33,286 bases of DNA from Bacilli bacterium (GTDB lineage: Bacteria > Bacillota > Bacilli > Alicyclobacillales > SLC66). The stretch is from NCBI GenBank assembly GCA_013044175.1, contig JABEUY010000060.1, forward strand, positions 1 through 33,286, read 5' to 3'. The position numbers were made by a program, and so were the translations under genes. The notes below the pieces were generated by a model, which was not told the DNA's origin, did not search any database, and worked only from the letters and a program-made list of their open reading frames with translations. Shown here piece by piece: positions 7,406 to 15,165 of this stretch. Position 1 is the stretch's first letter. Each line of letters begins with the position of its first letter.

Positions 7406-8077
7406 GTGGCTTTGATTGAATTATCTCATGTGTCGAAAACGTACGGTAAAGGGGAAACGGCATTTCGAGCACTGCGCGATGTCACACTTAGCATTGATCA
7501 AGCTGAAAAAGTGGCGATCATCGGTCGTTCAGGCTCAGGTAAATCGACGTTACTTCATATTCTGGCTGGCATCGACACGGTAACGGATGGATCATACTGT
7601 TTTATGGGGCAAGCGATGCGTGGCATTTCTCAAAATCAAGCAGCTGATTTGCGTAATACACATTTTGGAATTGTCGTTCAGCAATTTGCCTTAATCAAAG
7701 AATATACGGTGGTCGAAAACGTGGAATTACCTCTGTTGTATCGCGGGGTACCAAAGCGTCAAGCACGAAAAAAAGCACTCGCCATGCTAGAACGTGTCGG
7801 ATTGCATCGTTTCGAGAAGCGAAGACCGTATGAATTATCGGGGGGACAGCAGCAACGTGTCGGTATAGCGAGGGCATTGGTTAATGAACCTGAAGTGTTG
7901 CTTGCTGACGAGCCGACAGGCGCATTGGATCAGACCACAGCGGCAGAAATCCTTGCTCTTTTTGATGAAATTCACCGGTCAGGGCTTTGTCTCATTATCG
8001 TGACGCATGATCTTGAAGTCGCTCATTCGTGTCAACGAATCATTCAGATTGCTGACGGACAAGTGGTTACGCCGTGA
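7406..8077 (+). CDS. ABC transporter ATP-binding protein (MacB/LolD type)
   Basis: A 223-residue nucleotide-binding subunit. Walker A is GRSGSGKST (Lys about residue 46), a Q-loop sits in VVQQFALIKEYTV, the signature is LSGGQQQRVGIARAL (from about residue 144), Walker B is VLLADEP, followed by the D-loop TGALD and the switch His in IVTHD. Its order and length match the LolD/MacB/BceA group that partners FtsX-like permeases. The GTG at 7406 lies five bases past the stop of permease 2 with AAGGAG before it; upstream in-frame starts lie inside the permease gene. It closes the cassette, and no terminator is evident after it. Confidence 0.93.
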   Translation: MALIELSHVSKTYGKGETAFRALRDVTLSIDQAEKVAIIGRSGSGKSTLLHILAGIDTVTDGSYCFMGQAMRGISQNQAADLRNTHFGIVVQQFALIKEYTVVENVELPLLYRGVPKRQARKKALAMLERVGLHRFEKRRPYELSGGQQQRVGIARALVNEPEVLLADEPTGALDQTTAAEILALFDEIHRSGLCLIIVTHDLEVAHSCQRIIQIADGQVVTP

Positions 8078-8140
8078 TAGGATAAAAGAGAAACCGAGTT
8101 TCGTACGAATATACTATCGCGTATTCAGGAGGTAAGGCCA

Positions 8141-8310
8141 ATGAAGTTCATTTTTTTGTCATTGATGATCTGACGCTTCGAACGGAAAGTGAACTGAGAA
8201 CGGGTACGGCGACAGCCAAAGAAATGGTGGCGATCGATGTTTTTAATGAGATCTTACGAAAGCTTGTCAGCGAAAGATCGAAGTACGCGCCTTTTACTAA
8301 GAAAGGATGA
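8141..8310 (+). pseudogene. Small gene needing a -1 shift at U UUU UUG; unknown function
   Basis: AGGAGG lies nine bases before ATG 8141, but that frame stops after ten codons. The seven-T run at 8151-8157 followed by G forms T-TTT-TTG in the right codon phase for -1 slippage (8152-8158). After a -1 shift the frame runs through DDLTLRTESELRTGTAT and AKEMVAIDVFNEILRKLV to TGA 8308-8310, giving about 56 residues. It ends by overlapping an ATG (8307) of the CHY zinc-finger gene. The good ribosome site, the sustained hydrophilic helical product and the ATGA overlap argue the frame is real. It may be a pseudogene, a one-base sequencing error in a homopolymer, or programmed frameshifting. No family recognised. 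Confidence 0.55.
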
Positions 8311-8318
8311 GGACGATT

Positions 8319-8660
8319 ATGCAGATTCACGGCGTGGAAGTCAAAGGATTGGATGTGGATGAACAGACGCGATGTCTTCATTACGCGCAACATCATGATA
8401 TCGTCGCTATAAAATTTTACTGTTGTTCGTCATATTATCCTTGCCATGCTTGTCATCAGGCACTAGCTGATCATCCGATTGAAGTATGGCCGAGTGATCA
8501 ATTTGATCAAATTGCGATCTTATGTGGCGCGTGTGGATGGGAGATGGCGATTTCAACGTATTGGCAATGCGATTCTCGCTGTCCACATTGCCATGCTTCC
8601 TTCAATCCAGGTTGTAAAAAACATGGTGACCTGTATTTTGAGATGCCTGCCAAGTTCTGA
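8319..8660 (+). CDS. CHY-type zinc-finger protein
   Basis: A 113-residue protein of the zf-CHY family. The metal ligands are visible in order: DEQTRCLHY, KFYCCSSYYPCHACH, ILCGACGWEM, and CDSRCPHCHASFNPGC followed by KHGDLYFE. The family binds several zinc ions. In bacteria it is a small stand-alone protein of uncertain role; in eukaryotes the same domain occurs in RING ligases. I place the start at ATG 8319, which has GAGG six bases upstream and matches the usual length. The ATG at 8307 (four residues longer) overlaps the stop of the preceding small frame and has its Shine-Dalgarno too close. It lies directly upstream of the FTR1 permease. Confidence 0.88.
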   Translation: MQIHGVEVKGLDVDEQTRCLHYAQHHDIVAIKFYCCSSYYPCHACHQALADHPIEVWPSDQFDQIAILCGACGWEMAISTYWQCDSRCPHCHASFNPGCKKHGDLYFEMPAKF

Positions 8661-8730
8661 ATTAGTCTATGCTAATTATTGACGATAGGTACGATTAACT
8701 GTACACTAGCCGTAATGTCGACTAATTCAG
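8660..8730 (+). promoter_or_regulatory. FTR1 promoter flanked by AATTAG/CTAATT half-sites
   Basis: TTGACG (8679-8684) and TACACT (8702-8707) are 17 bases apart. AATTAG (8660-8665) and CTAATT (8672-8677), six bases apart, form a dyad touching the -35 box. A third CTAATT lies at 8722-8727, past the expected start. CTGAATTAGTC (8657-8667) and GACTAATTCAG (8720-8730) are perfect 11-base inverted copies around the promoter. The shape suggests a repressor operator; the dyad is loosely like DtxR/IdeR boxes and not like a Fur box. The regulator is inference. Confidence 0.6.
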
Positions 8731-8751
8731 TCATGTATTTGAGGTGGCTAC

Positions 8752-9591
8752 GTGCTCGGTTCGTTTTTGATCTTTTTTCGTGAAGCGCTTGAGGCTTCGA
8801 TGATTTGTTCCATTATGCTGGCGTACCTTAAGCAAGTCGGGCGTCGAGATCGTTTTAAGGATGTTTGGCTTGGCGTTGTCGCTGCGATCATTGTAGCTTT
8901 TTTATGTGGAGTCGTGATTTTTTCGACGCTTCGCCAGTATGATGGCTCGAAGTTACAAAGCGAATTTGAAGGAATTACGTATTTTATAGCATGTTTTGTG
9001 TTGACGTATATGTCGTTTTGGATGAAGCGACAGGGACGATCAATGAAAAAAGAATTGCAAGCTAAAATGGATCAAGCGCTTTTTCGAGGATCGATGCTCG
9101 CGATTGTATTGATCGCTTTCATCACGGTGGGGCGCGAAGGGCTTGAAACGGTCGTCTTCATGCTTGCGATCGCCTTTCACACACAGCCTATGTGGTTGGC
9201 GATCGGTGCGTTTGTCGGGACACTTTGTGGTTTAGCGTTAAGTTATGTGATCTATGTGCTGGGTAAAAAGGTCAATCTCTCTTCATTCTTTACGATCATG
9301 GGGACGCTGCTGATGTTTTTGGCATCTGGTCTTTTAGCCGATGGGATTGAGGCTTTTCAACAACTTGGATGGTTGCCTTTATCACAACCATTATGGCATT
9401 CGGGCGCGTTTTTACGCGAAGACAGTACGTTAGGCGATATTTTGCATTCGTTTTTTGGTTATGCTGAAAACCCCACCTTGTTACAGGTAGGGCTTTATCT
9501 TGTTTTTTTGCTTGCTTCACTGACGTTTTATTGGCGGGCGAATGGTAGCAAACGCTCAACCATCATGGTAAAATCAGCGCAAGAAGGATAG
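8752..9591 (+). CDS. FTR1-family iron permease
   Basis: A 279-residue membrane protein of the FTR1/EfeU family with seven predicted helices. Both iron-path signatures are present: REALE (residues 10-14) and REGLE (128-132), the REXXE motifs that carry ferric iron through the membrane in yeast Ftr1p and bacterial EfeU. It lacks the N-terminal periplasmic extension of long FTR1 versions. No EfeO or EfeB gene lies next to it, so the extracellular iron donor must be elsewhere or absent. The GTG at 8752 has GAGGTG upstream. Its own promoter and half-sites are described at 8660-8730. It ends 21 bases before the convergent MFS gene, without a clear terminator. Confidence 0.92.
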   Translation: MLGSFLIFFREALEASMICSIMLAYLKQVGRRDRFKDVWLGVVAAIIVAFLCGVVIFSTLRQYDGSKLQSEFEGITYFIACFVLTYMSFWMKRQGRSMKKELQAKMDQALFRGSMLAIVLIAFITVGREGLETVVFMLAIAFHTQPMWLAIGAFVGTLCGLALSYVIYVLGKKVNLSSFFTIMGTLLMFLASGLLADGIEAFQQLGWLPLSQPLWHSGAFLREDSTLGDILHSFFGYAENPTLLQVGLYLVFLLASLTFYWRANGSKRSTIMVKSAQEG

Positions 9592-9612
9592 GAAAGCCTT
9601 CAACGCCGCGCT

Positions 9613-11109
9613 TCACATGCCTTCGAATTTAGAACGCCCCATCCAAAAGACGACAGCGAATGCGAGAAAAGCAGGAATCAGATCCCAAAGTAGAGCATGG
9701 GTGACAGAGAAAGAAAGTGCCGATGAAAGTTTGCTCAAGATAAAGGTAGGGATATGGGATCTTGTTTCTGGTGACATGATCGCATGAGGATCCATGGTGG
9801 AAAAGGAACCAAGAATTTTACCCATACCAGCAAACACGGAAGTGAGTCGAGTTTGAAATAAATTTTTCTGAATCACGCCAAAAATGACGATCCCGACTGT
9901 CATGCCGAGCTCACGCACAAAGGAGTTTGTCGAACTCGCTGCCCCACGCTGACTGGCATCAAATTCACCCATCGCAGCCATCCCTGTAATGGAAAACGTA
10001 GGTCCGATACCTAGTCCGACGATCGCCATATAAAGAATGACTTGCCAAGTTGCACTACTTGGCGTTAGCGTCGTCAACAGATAGACGCCTAAGAGAAACA
10101 CGATCGCAAACGGTGCTAAGATGGAACGATACGAAAATTTATTACAAAACATCGCGCCAAGTGGTGCAGTCAAGGATGATCCGAGCATCATCGGTAACAG
10201 TTCAAGCCCTGCGGTGATGGCAGAACCACCTAGTGTGCCCTGGATATAGATCGGGATATAGATGACGGCAACAATGTACGCAGAGCCACTGAAAATGCCG
10301 ACAAGATTGCTTCCGGTAAATGCGCGATTTCGAAACATAGCAAAAGAAACAATCGGATCAGAAGCTTTCGTTTCTGCCAGAATAAAAGCGAGAAAGAGAA
10401 GGACGGTTAACACGAAGCCTGCAAGGATCGGGAAGGAGGTCCAAGCGTATTGCGTACCGCCAAACTCTAGCGCAAAAGTGAGCGAGACGATAGCAGGTAC
10501 GAGCGTTAGAACACCCCACCAGTCGATGCGTTGCTTCGTATGGTTTTTTGATTCGTGATAAAAGAAAGTGACGAGCAAAAAGGTGACGATACCGACAGGT
10601 ACATTGATGTAAAAGATCCAGCGCCAACTGATGTGATCGGTGATGAATGATCCTAAAAGCGGACCAAAGATGCTGGCTACGCCAAAAACAGCGCCGAACA
10701 TGCCAGAAAAACGTCCAGCTTGTTCGCGCGGTACCACGTCAAAGATGATCGTAAACGCGATCGGCATCAACGCCCCACCGCCGATCCCTTGAATCGCGCG
10801 ATACAAAGCGAGTTGATCCATGCTTTGTGCTGTACCGCACAGCATCGAACCGAACAAAAACATGCATAAACCAAAGATAAAAAAGCGTTTTCGACCGTAC
10901 ATGTCGGACAATTTGCCGAAAATCGGCATACCGGCCATTTCGGTCATCAGGTAAGCAGCCGTAATCCAGACGATTTTATCAAGACCACCGAGATGAGAAA
11001 CGATATTGCCCGTCGCCGTTGCGACGACAGTATTATCCATCGCAGAGATAAAAATACCCAGCAAAAGACCTGCGATGACAAGTTGAATTCGATTATTTTG
11101 GGCTTTCAA
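9613..11109 (-). CDS. DHA2-family MFS drug efflux transporter
   Basis: A 498-residue transporter with about 14 helices, of the EmrB/QacA (DHA2) group that expels drugs with proton antiport. The N-terminal Asp of helix 1 is seen in SAMDNTVVATA, motif A in GKLSDMYGRKR, motif B in LYRAIQGIGGGALMP, and motif C in GAVFGVASIFGPLLGSF. The start is TTG at 11109 with GAGGAG about ten bases before it. The start region carries a perfect palindrome, GGAGTACTCC (11114-11123), overlapping the ribosome site. It is transcribed away from helD; the AT-rich intergenic region has a dyad that may be an operator. Substrate unknown. Confidence 0.93.
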   Translation of the reverse strand: MKAQNNRIQLVIAGLLLGIFISAMDNTVVATATGNIVSHLGGLDKIVWITAAYLMTEMAGMPIFGKLSDMYGRKRFFIFGLCMFLFGSMLCGTAQSMDQLALYRAIQGIGGGALMPIAFTIIFDVVPREQAGRFSGMFGAVFGVASIFGPLLGSFITDHISWRWIFYINVPVGIVTFLLVTFFYHESKNHTKQRIDWWGVLTLVPAIVSLTFALEFGGTQYAWTSFPILAGFVLTVLLFLAFILAETKASDPIVSFAMFRNRAFTGSNLVGIFSGSAYIVAVIYIPIYIQGTLGGSAITAGLELLPMMLGSSLTAPLGAMFCNKFSYRSILAPFAIVFLLGVYLLTTLTPSSATWQVILYMAIVGLGIGPTFSITGMAAMGEFDASQRGAASSTNSFVRELGMTVGIVIFGVIQKNLFQTRLTSVFAGMGKILGSFSTMDPHAIMSPETRSHIPTFILSKLSSALSFSVTHALLWDLIPAFLAFAVVFWMGRSKFEGM

Positions 11110-11193
11110 GAATGGAGTACTCCTCGAAGTAAGATAGTTGGGGATAAGAAAGTTTGCTTCTCGATTCGTGGCGAGTTATAATAAAACATCGAG

Positions 11194-11220
11194 TATTATT
11201 CTAATATTAAAAAATAATAT
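11194..11220. promoter_or_regulatory. AT-rich dyads between MFS and helD
   Basis: TATTATT (11194-11200) pairs with AATAATA (11213-11219), and ATATTA (11204-11209) with TAATAT (11215-11220). This is the only structured sequence between the two divergent genes. It may bind a TetR- or MarR-type regulator, but low complexity makes chance dyads likely. Confidence 0.3.
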
Positions 11221-11296
11221 CCAACAATAACATTTTATCATGCGTTGTGGAGGCTGTCAAGGGATTTTTGACTGGCTAGTGAAAGGTGTGTGTTGG

Positions 11297-13714
11297 ATGG
11301 ACGAAAAAACGTGGCAAGAAGAGCAAGCGCGTGTGGATAGCGTGATGGCAACGATTCGACGACGAATGGCCGAAGTGGAACCGCAAATGAACGATTTGCA
11401 TGACCAATTGCAAGATCTTCGTCAGAACTTTTGGGATGAAGTAACGGTTGATACGAGTTCGCCAGAGGATTTTGAAGAGACTTTTTATTCGATCAATCAA
11501 CAAACAACCATTCTTGCCGAACGTGAACGAGGACAACAGGTTTTTGAGCGCTCGTGGAAAAGTTTGCACCGACTACTCGTCTCACCGTATTTCGGTCGTG
11601 TGGATTTTCAAGAGGATGGTCAAAAATGGACCGAATCGATCTACATCGGTGTTTCTTCTTTACTCGATGATGATGAACTCACCTTTCTAATCTACGATTG
11701 GCGCACACCGATCGCAAGTTTGTATTACGATCATGTGCCAGGATCTGCCGATTTTGAAGCGCCAATCGGTAAAATCACGGGGGAAATGATCGGAAAACGG
11801 CAATATCAGATTCGTGATGGCTATCTTGAAGCGATGTTTGATGCGAGTATCACGATTGGCGATGCGTTGCTGCAGGCTGCTTTGAGTAAAGGTTCGGATA
11901 CGCAAATGCGCAGTATCGTGGCGACGATACAAAGGGAGCAAAATGCGATCATTCGCGATACGAACAGCCGCATACTGATCGTGCAAGGTTCAGCAGGAAG
12001 TGGTAAGACGTCGGCTGCGATGCAACGCATCGCTTATCTGCTGTTTAAATATCGGGAGACTTTGAGAGCGGATCAGATCGTACTGTTCTCGCCGAATCCG
12101 CTTTTTACCAGTTATGTGTCGACCGTTTTGCCGGAACTTGGCGAAGAAAACATGCAACAGTCGACGTTTCAAGAATATCTGGAGCTTGAACTATCGCCGC
12201 TGTTTGATCGGGTGGAAGATGCGATGGATCAGATCGAACTGGAATTGTCGTCATCAAAGACAGCCGATGAAAGGGCTCGCTGCGAAGGCATGGCGTTCAA
12301 GGCATCCGGTGCTTTTCATACGCTGTTACAACAGTATGTATGCGATCTTGAACAACAAGGAATGCTGTTTCAAGCGATAACGTTTCACGATCGCGAGGTG
12401 ATAGCTGCCAAAGCCATGCAGGAAGAGTATGACAAACTTCCTGCGACCATGCGCGTCATGCATCGCGTTCATCATCTGCAAAAATGGCTTTTTGACCAAA
12501 TGAAACTTCTTGAACTTGAGGTGTTTGAGGAAGACTGGGTGGACGAGGCAATTCAATATCTCGATCGCGAGGCGTACGCGGATGTTTTCTCGACGCTTCA
12601 TAAAGAACGTGAAGTGTTCGATATTCATGAACAGTTTGCCAAAGGACAAGAACGCTTACATAAAAAGCGGCGAGCGGATGAAGCCGATTTTGATTTTGGC
12701 CATCAAGAGGAGCAGTTATTGCGGCAAAAAGTCGTTCGGCGCGCCATGAAAGCTGTATGGGAGCAAATCAACACGTTTGCTTTTATCGATTTGCATGGAT
12801 TGTACGCGCAAGTGTTTTCTTTTTATGATGAAGCGTCGTTGCCAACGAAGTTGACGGATTGGCCATTTTCGATGGAGAGTATGGCTAGGCAGACGAAAGC
12901 GAACTTTGAAGCTGGCGTGTTGACCTATGAAGATGCGACCCCGTTTTTATTTTTGAAAGAAGAAGTACTGGGCATTCAGACGGACACGCAGATTCAGTAT
13001 GTCTTGATCGATGAAGCGCAAGATTATTCGGGATTTCAGTTTGCTTATCTTAAAAAGCGATTTCCTCGTGCGCGTTTCACGCTGCTTGGTGATTTTCGGC
13101 AAGCGATTTTTGCCGAGACGACACCGTTTGAGCATATGGATACCTTGCTCGGAGAGGGTGGTGTCTTCGAACAAGCGACGATCCTCCGGTTGCTGCGCAG
13201 TTATCGCCAGACGTACGAACTGGTCGAATTCACGAAAAGTTTGGTGCAAGATGGTGAAGAAATCATCCCGTTTTCGCGTCATGGGCAAAAACCGTTGCTT
13301 ATTTTGTGCCATGAAGAGGCTAGCAAAGAACAGCGTATCGGCGAAGATATCGAACGCCTTTTCGCAGATGGGTGTGCATCGGTGGCGGTGATGACGAAAA
13401 CCGCAAAGGAAAGCGAAAAAATTGCTGCGATCCTTCAACGGCTCGGTCGTTCTGACGCGAAAGTCGTGACCAAAGAAACAACCGAACTGCCTTCTGGACT
13501 TGTCCTTGTTCCGGTGTATTTGGCGAAAGGTATAGAGTTTGATGCGGTGATTCTGTGGGATGCCTCTTCGACAACCTTTTCTGATGAGAAAGATCGCAAA
13601 CTACTCTATACCGCATGTACGCGTGCGATGCATCATCTGATTCTTTATGCGTGTGATGCATTCTCACCATGGATTAGGCACGTCAATCCGATGATGTATG
13701 ATCGGGTAGGTTGA
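11297..13714 (+). CDS. helD: RNA polymerase recycling motor HelD (UvrD-like helicase IV type)
   Basis: An 805-residue superfamily 1 ATPase. The N-terminal part is a coiled-coil arm (EEQARVDSVMATIRRRMAEV onwards), which in HelD reaches into the secondary channel of RNA polymerase. It is followed by the HelD-specific YIGVSSLLDDDE and IYDWRTPIASLYYD segments. Walker A is GSAGSGKTSAA (near residue 231), Walker B is VLIDEAQDYS, further motifs are LLGDFRQAIF and LLRSYRQT, and the helicase C-terminal motif is KGIEFDAVILWDAS with the final TACTRAMHHL. HelD frees stalled polymerase from DNA and nucleic acid. ATG 11297 has AAAGG about ten bases before it. The 3' end overlaps the convergent TetR gene by 32 bases. 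Confidence 0.92.
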   Translation: MDEKTWQEEQARVDSVMATIRRRMAEVEPQMNDLHDQLQDLRQNFWDEVTVDTSSPEDFEETFYSINQQTTILAERERGQQVFERSWKSLHRLLVSPYFGRVDFQEDGQKWTESIYIGVSSLLDDDELTFLIYDWRTPIASLYYDHVPGSADFEAPIGKITGEMIGKRQYQIRDGYLEAMFDASITIGDALLQAALSKGSDTQMRSIVATIQREQNAIIRDTNSRILIVQGSAGSGKTSAAMQRIAYLLFKYRETLRADQIVLFSPNPLFTSYVSTVLPELGEENMQQSTFQEYLELELSPLFDRVEDAMDQIELELSSSKTADERARCEGMAFKASGAFHTLLQQYVCDLEQQGMLFQAITFHDREVIAAKAMQEEYDKLPATMRVMHRVHHLQKWLFDQMKLLELEVFEEDWVDEAIQYLDREAYADVFSTLHKEREVFDIHEQFAKGQERLHKKRRADEADFDFGHQEEQLLRQKVVRRAMKAVWEQINTFAFIDLHGLYAQVFSFYDEASLPTKLTDWPFSMESMARQTKANFEAGVLTYEDATPFLFLKEEVLGIQTDTQIQYVLIDEAQDYSGFQFAYLKKRFPRARFTLLGDFRQAIFAETTPFEHMDTLLGEGGVFEQATILRLLRSYRQTYELVEFTKSLVQDGEEIIPFSRHGQKPLLILCHEEASKEQRIGEDIERLFADGCASVAVMTKTAKESEKIAAILQRLGRSDAKVVTKETTELPSGLVLVPVYLAKGIEFDAVILWDASSTTFSDEKDRKLLYTACTRAMHHLILYACDAFSPWIRHVNPMMYDRVG

Positions 13715-14243
13715 TAAGCTGCGCGACCGTTTGCGCCAATTCTTCGGGCGTTTCTTGAAAGCCTTGGTGCATCCACAAGTTTTTCATCGTGGCAAGGCCA
13801 CCTGCGACAAAGGATTCCACATACGCTTTATGTCGCGCATCGTCATGATGAGTCAAAGGTAAGCCGATTAAGATTTTTTGCACGTAAGGCGTTGCACAAC
13901 GGATGGGATCATAAGGATAACCACTTTGCATCATACGTTCAAGAAATGGGCGTTGCTGTGACCAGTAGGTGAAGTAAGCTTGCAGGATTTCGTGAAATGT
14001 GGGTTTCGTCAAAGCATCGATCTGCGTGAAGAGTTGTTGGTAAAGCTCGCTGATATACGCCTCAATCACTTCTTCTTTACTTTTAAAGTGGCGATAAAAT
14101 GTTTGGCGTGTTAAGTCGGCTTGGGTGATGATATCAGTGATGCGAATGCTTTCGAAGGATTGATGTTCTAGCAATTCGATCAGCGCTTGGGTAATCCAGG
14201 TTTTGGAGCGTGCTGCGATCAGTTGCGAAGCTTCTTTGGTCAA
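13683..14243 (-). CDS. TetR/AcrR-family repressor
   Basis: A 186-residue regulator. The TetR DNA-binding domain covers residues 10-56: ALIELLEHQSFESIRITDII, then TQADLTRQTFYRHFKSKEEV, the classic helix-turn-helix ending in YRHFKSKEE. The C-terminal ligand domain is helical and shows YFTYWSQQRPFLERMM, as in the TetR_C group of YxaF- and DhaS-like regulators. The start is TTG at 14243, with GAGAGG upstream. It is divergent from the DJ-1/PfpI gene, whose promoter region has a TGTTAC-N4-GTAACA dyad plus another TGTTAC (14245-14250) next to its own start. It therefore probably represses both that gene and itself. The ligand is unknown. Confidence 0.88.
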   Translation of the reverse strand: MTKEASQLIAARSKTWITQALIELLEHQSFESIRITDIITQADLTRQTFYRHFKSKEEVIEAYISELYQQLFTQIDALTKPTFHEILQAYFTYWSQQRPFLERMMQSGYPYDPIRCATPYVQKILIGLPLTHHDDARHKAYVESFVAGGLATMKNLWMHQGFQETPEELAQTVAQLINLPDHTSSD

Positions 14244-14285
14244 ATGTTACACATCCTCTCTCTTGTATCACTTGCATGACGCGGG

Positions 14286-14345
14286 TTGACGTTGATGTTG
14301 TGAGATCATTATAATGGGAATCACAGAGATGTTACAAATGTAACA
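14286..14345 (+). promoter_or_regulatory. Promoter and TetR operator of the DJ-1/PfpI gene
   Basis: TTGACG (14286-14291) and a consensus TATAAT (14310-14315) are 18 bases apart. TGTTAC (14330-14335) and GTAACA (14340-14345) form a perfect dyad just past the expected start, where a bound repressor would block clearance. Confidence 0.75.
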
Positions 14346-14390
14346 GATTGATTTTTCCAAGGAATAAGAATGAATCCACGAGGTGATCGC

Positions 14391-15053
14391 ATGAAAACGA
14401 CAAAAGTATTGATGGTATTAACGAATCGAGATCATTATGATGAAACGCATCCGACCGGACAGTGGTTAGAAGAATTTGCGGAACCTTATCGTGCCTTTCT
14501 CGCAGCTGGCTATGAAGTGACGTTAGCCAGTCCGTTAGGCGGACGTGTTCCTCTTGATCCCGTGAGTGTGCCTGATGTGATTCCTGAAAAGTGGCAAGCT
14601 GCGTATGATGCATTACAAAGCGTCGCTGTCCTTGAAGAAGTCGCCTCGCGTGATTATGATGCTGTCGTCATTCCTGGTGGACATGGTCCCTTATTCGATC
14701 TCGCCGTCGATCCGACCTTAGCGCAAGTGCTCGTTCGTGCGAAAGCTAAGGATCGTCTCATCGCTGCCGTCTGTCATGGTCAAGCGGGTCTTGTGTCAGC
14801 GAAAAACGAGGATGGCACTTCGATTTTTGCCGGTTATCGCGTGACGGGATTTAGTAACCGTGAAGAAGAGATCGCAGGTCTTGAGAAGTTGGTGCCGTTT
14901 GCGCTCGAAACTCGACTTGTTGAACTCGGTACTCAGTATGAAGCGAAAGAACCTTGGCACCCACATGTGATCGTCGACCGTAACGTCATCACAGGACAGA
15001 ATCCGCAATCGAGTGAACTGTTTGCCAAGACGATCGTCGAAGCGCTTGCTTAA
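14391..15053 (+). CDS. DJ-1/PfpI-family protein (class I glutamine amidotransferase-like)
   Basis: A 220-residue member of the DJ-1/PfpI superfamily, of the subgroup that resembles Hsp31-like chaperones and glyoxalases. The nucleophile elbow is AAVCHGQAGL (Cys about residue 128 followed by His 129). The GGHGPLFDL loop and the early WLEEFAEPY Glu, which usually pairs with the Cys, are visible. Family members detoxify methylglyoxal or repair stress damage. The ATG at 14391 is preceded by GAGGTG at suitable distance; an ATG at 14370 is seven codons longer and has no ribosome site. The gene has a TetR-type operator in its leader and a terminator after it, so it is a single-gene unit. Confidence 0.9.
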   Translation: MKTTKVLMVLTNRDHYDETHPTGQWLEEFAEPYRAFLAAGYEVTLASPLGGRVPLDPVSVPDVIPEKWQAAYDALQSVAVLEEVASRDYDAVVIPGGHGPLFDLAVDPTLAQVLVRAKAKDRLIAAVCHGQAGLVSAKNEDGTSIFAGYRVTGFSNREEEIAGLEKLVPFALETRLVELGTQYEAKEPWHPHVIVDRNVITGQNPQSSELFAKTIVEALA

Positions 15054-15078
15054 ATCTTCTTATTTTATAAGAAAGAAA

Positions 15079-15120
15079 ACCATCCATCCCCGTGCTTGCT
15101 CGCAGAGGGGATGGTTTTTT
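15079..15120 (+). terminator. Rho-independent terminator after the DJ-1/PfpI gene
   Basis: CCATCCCC (15084-15091) pairs with GGGGATGG (15107-15114), followed by six Ts. Confidence 0.85.
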
Positions 15121-15165
15121 GTGCTATGCTCTTTTCTAAGTGAGACTATCGAAGAGGTGAGCTGC

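Noticed and set aside
12947-13438. 163-codon minus-strand frame within helD
   Set aside because: Shadow frame caused by codon bias; helD motifs cover the whole region.
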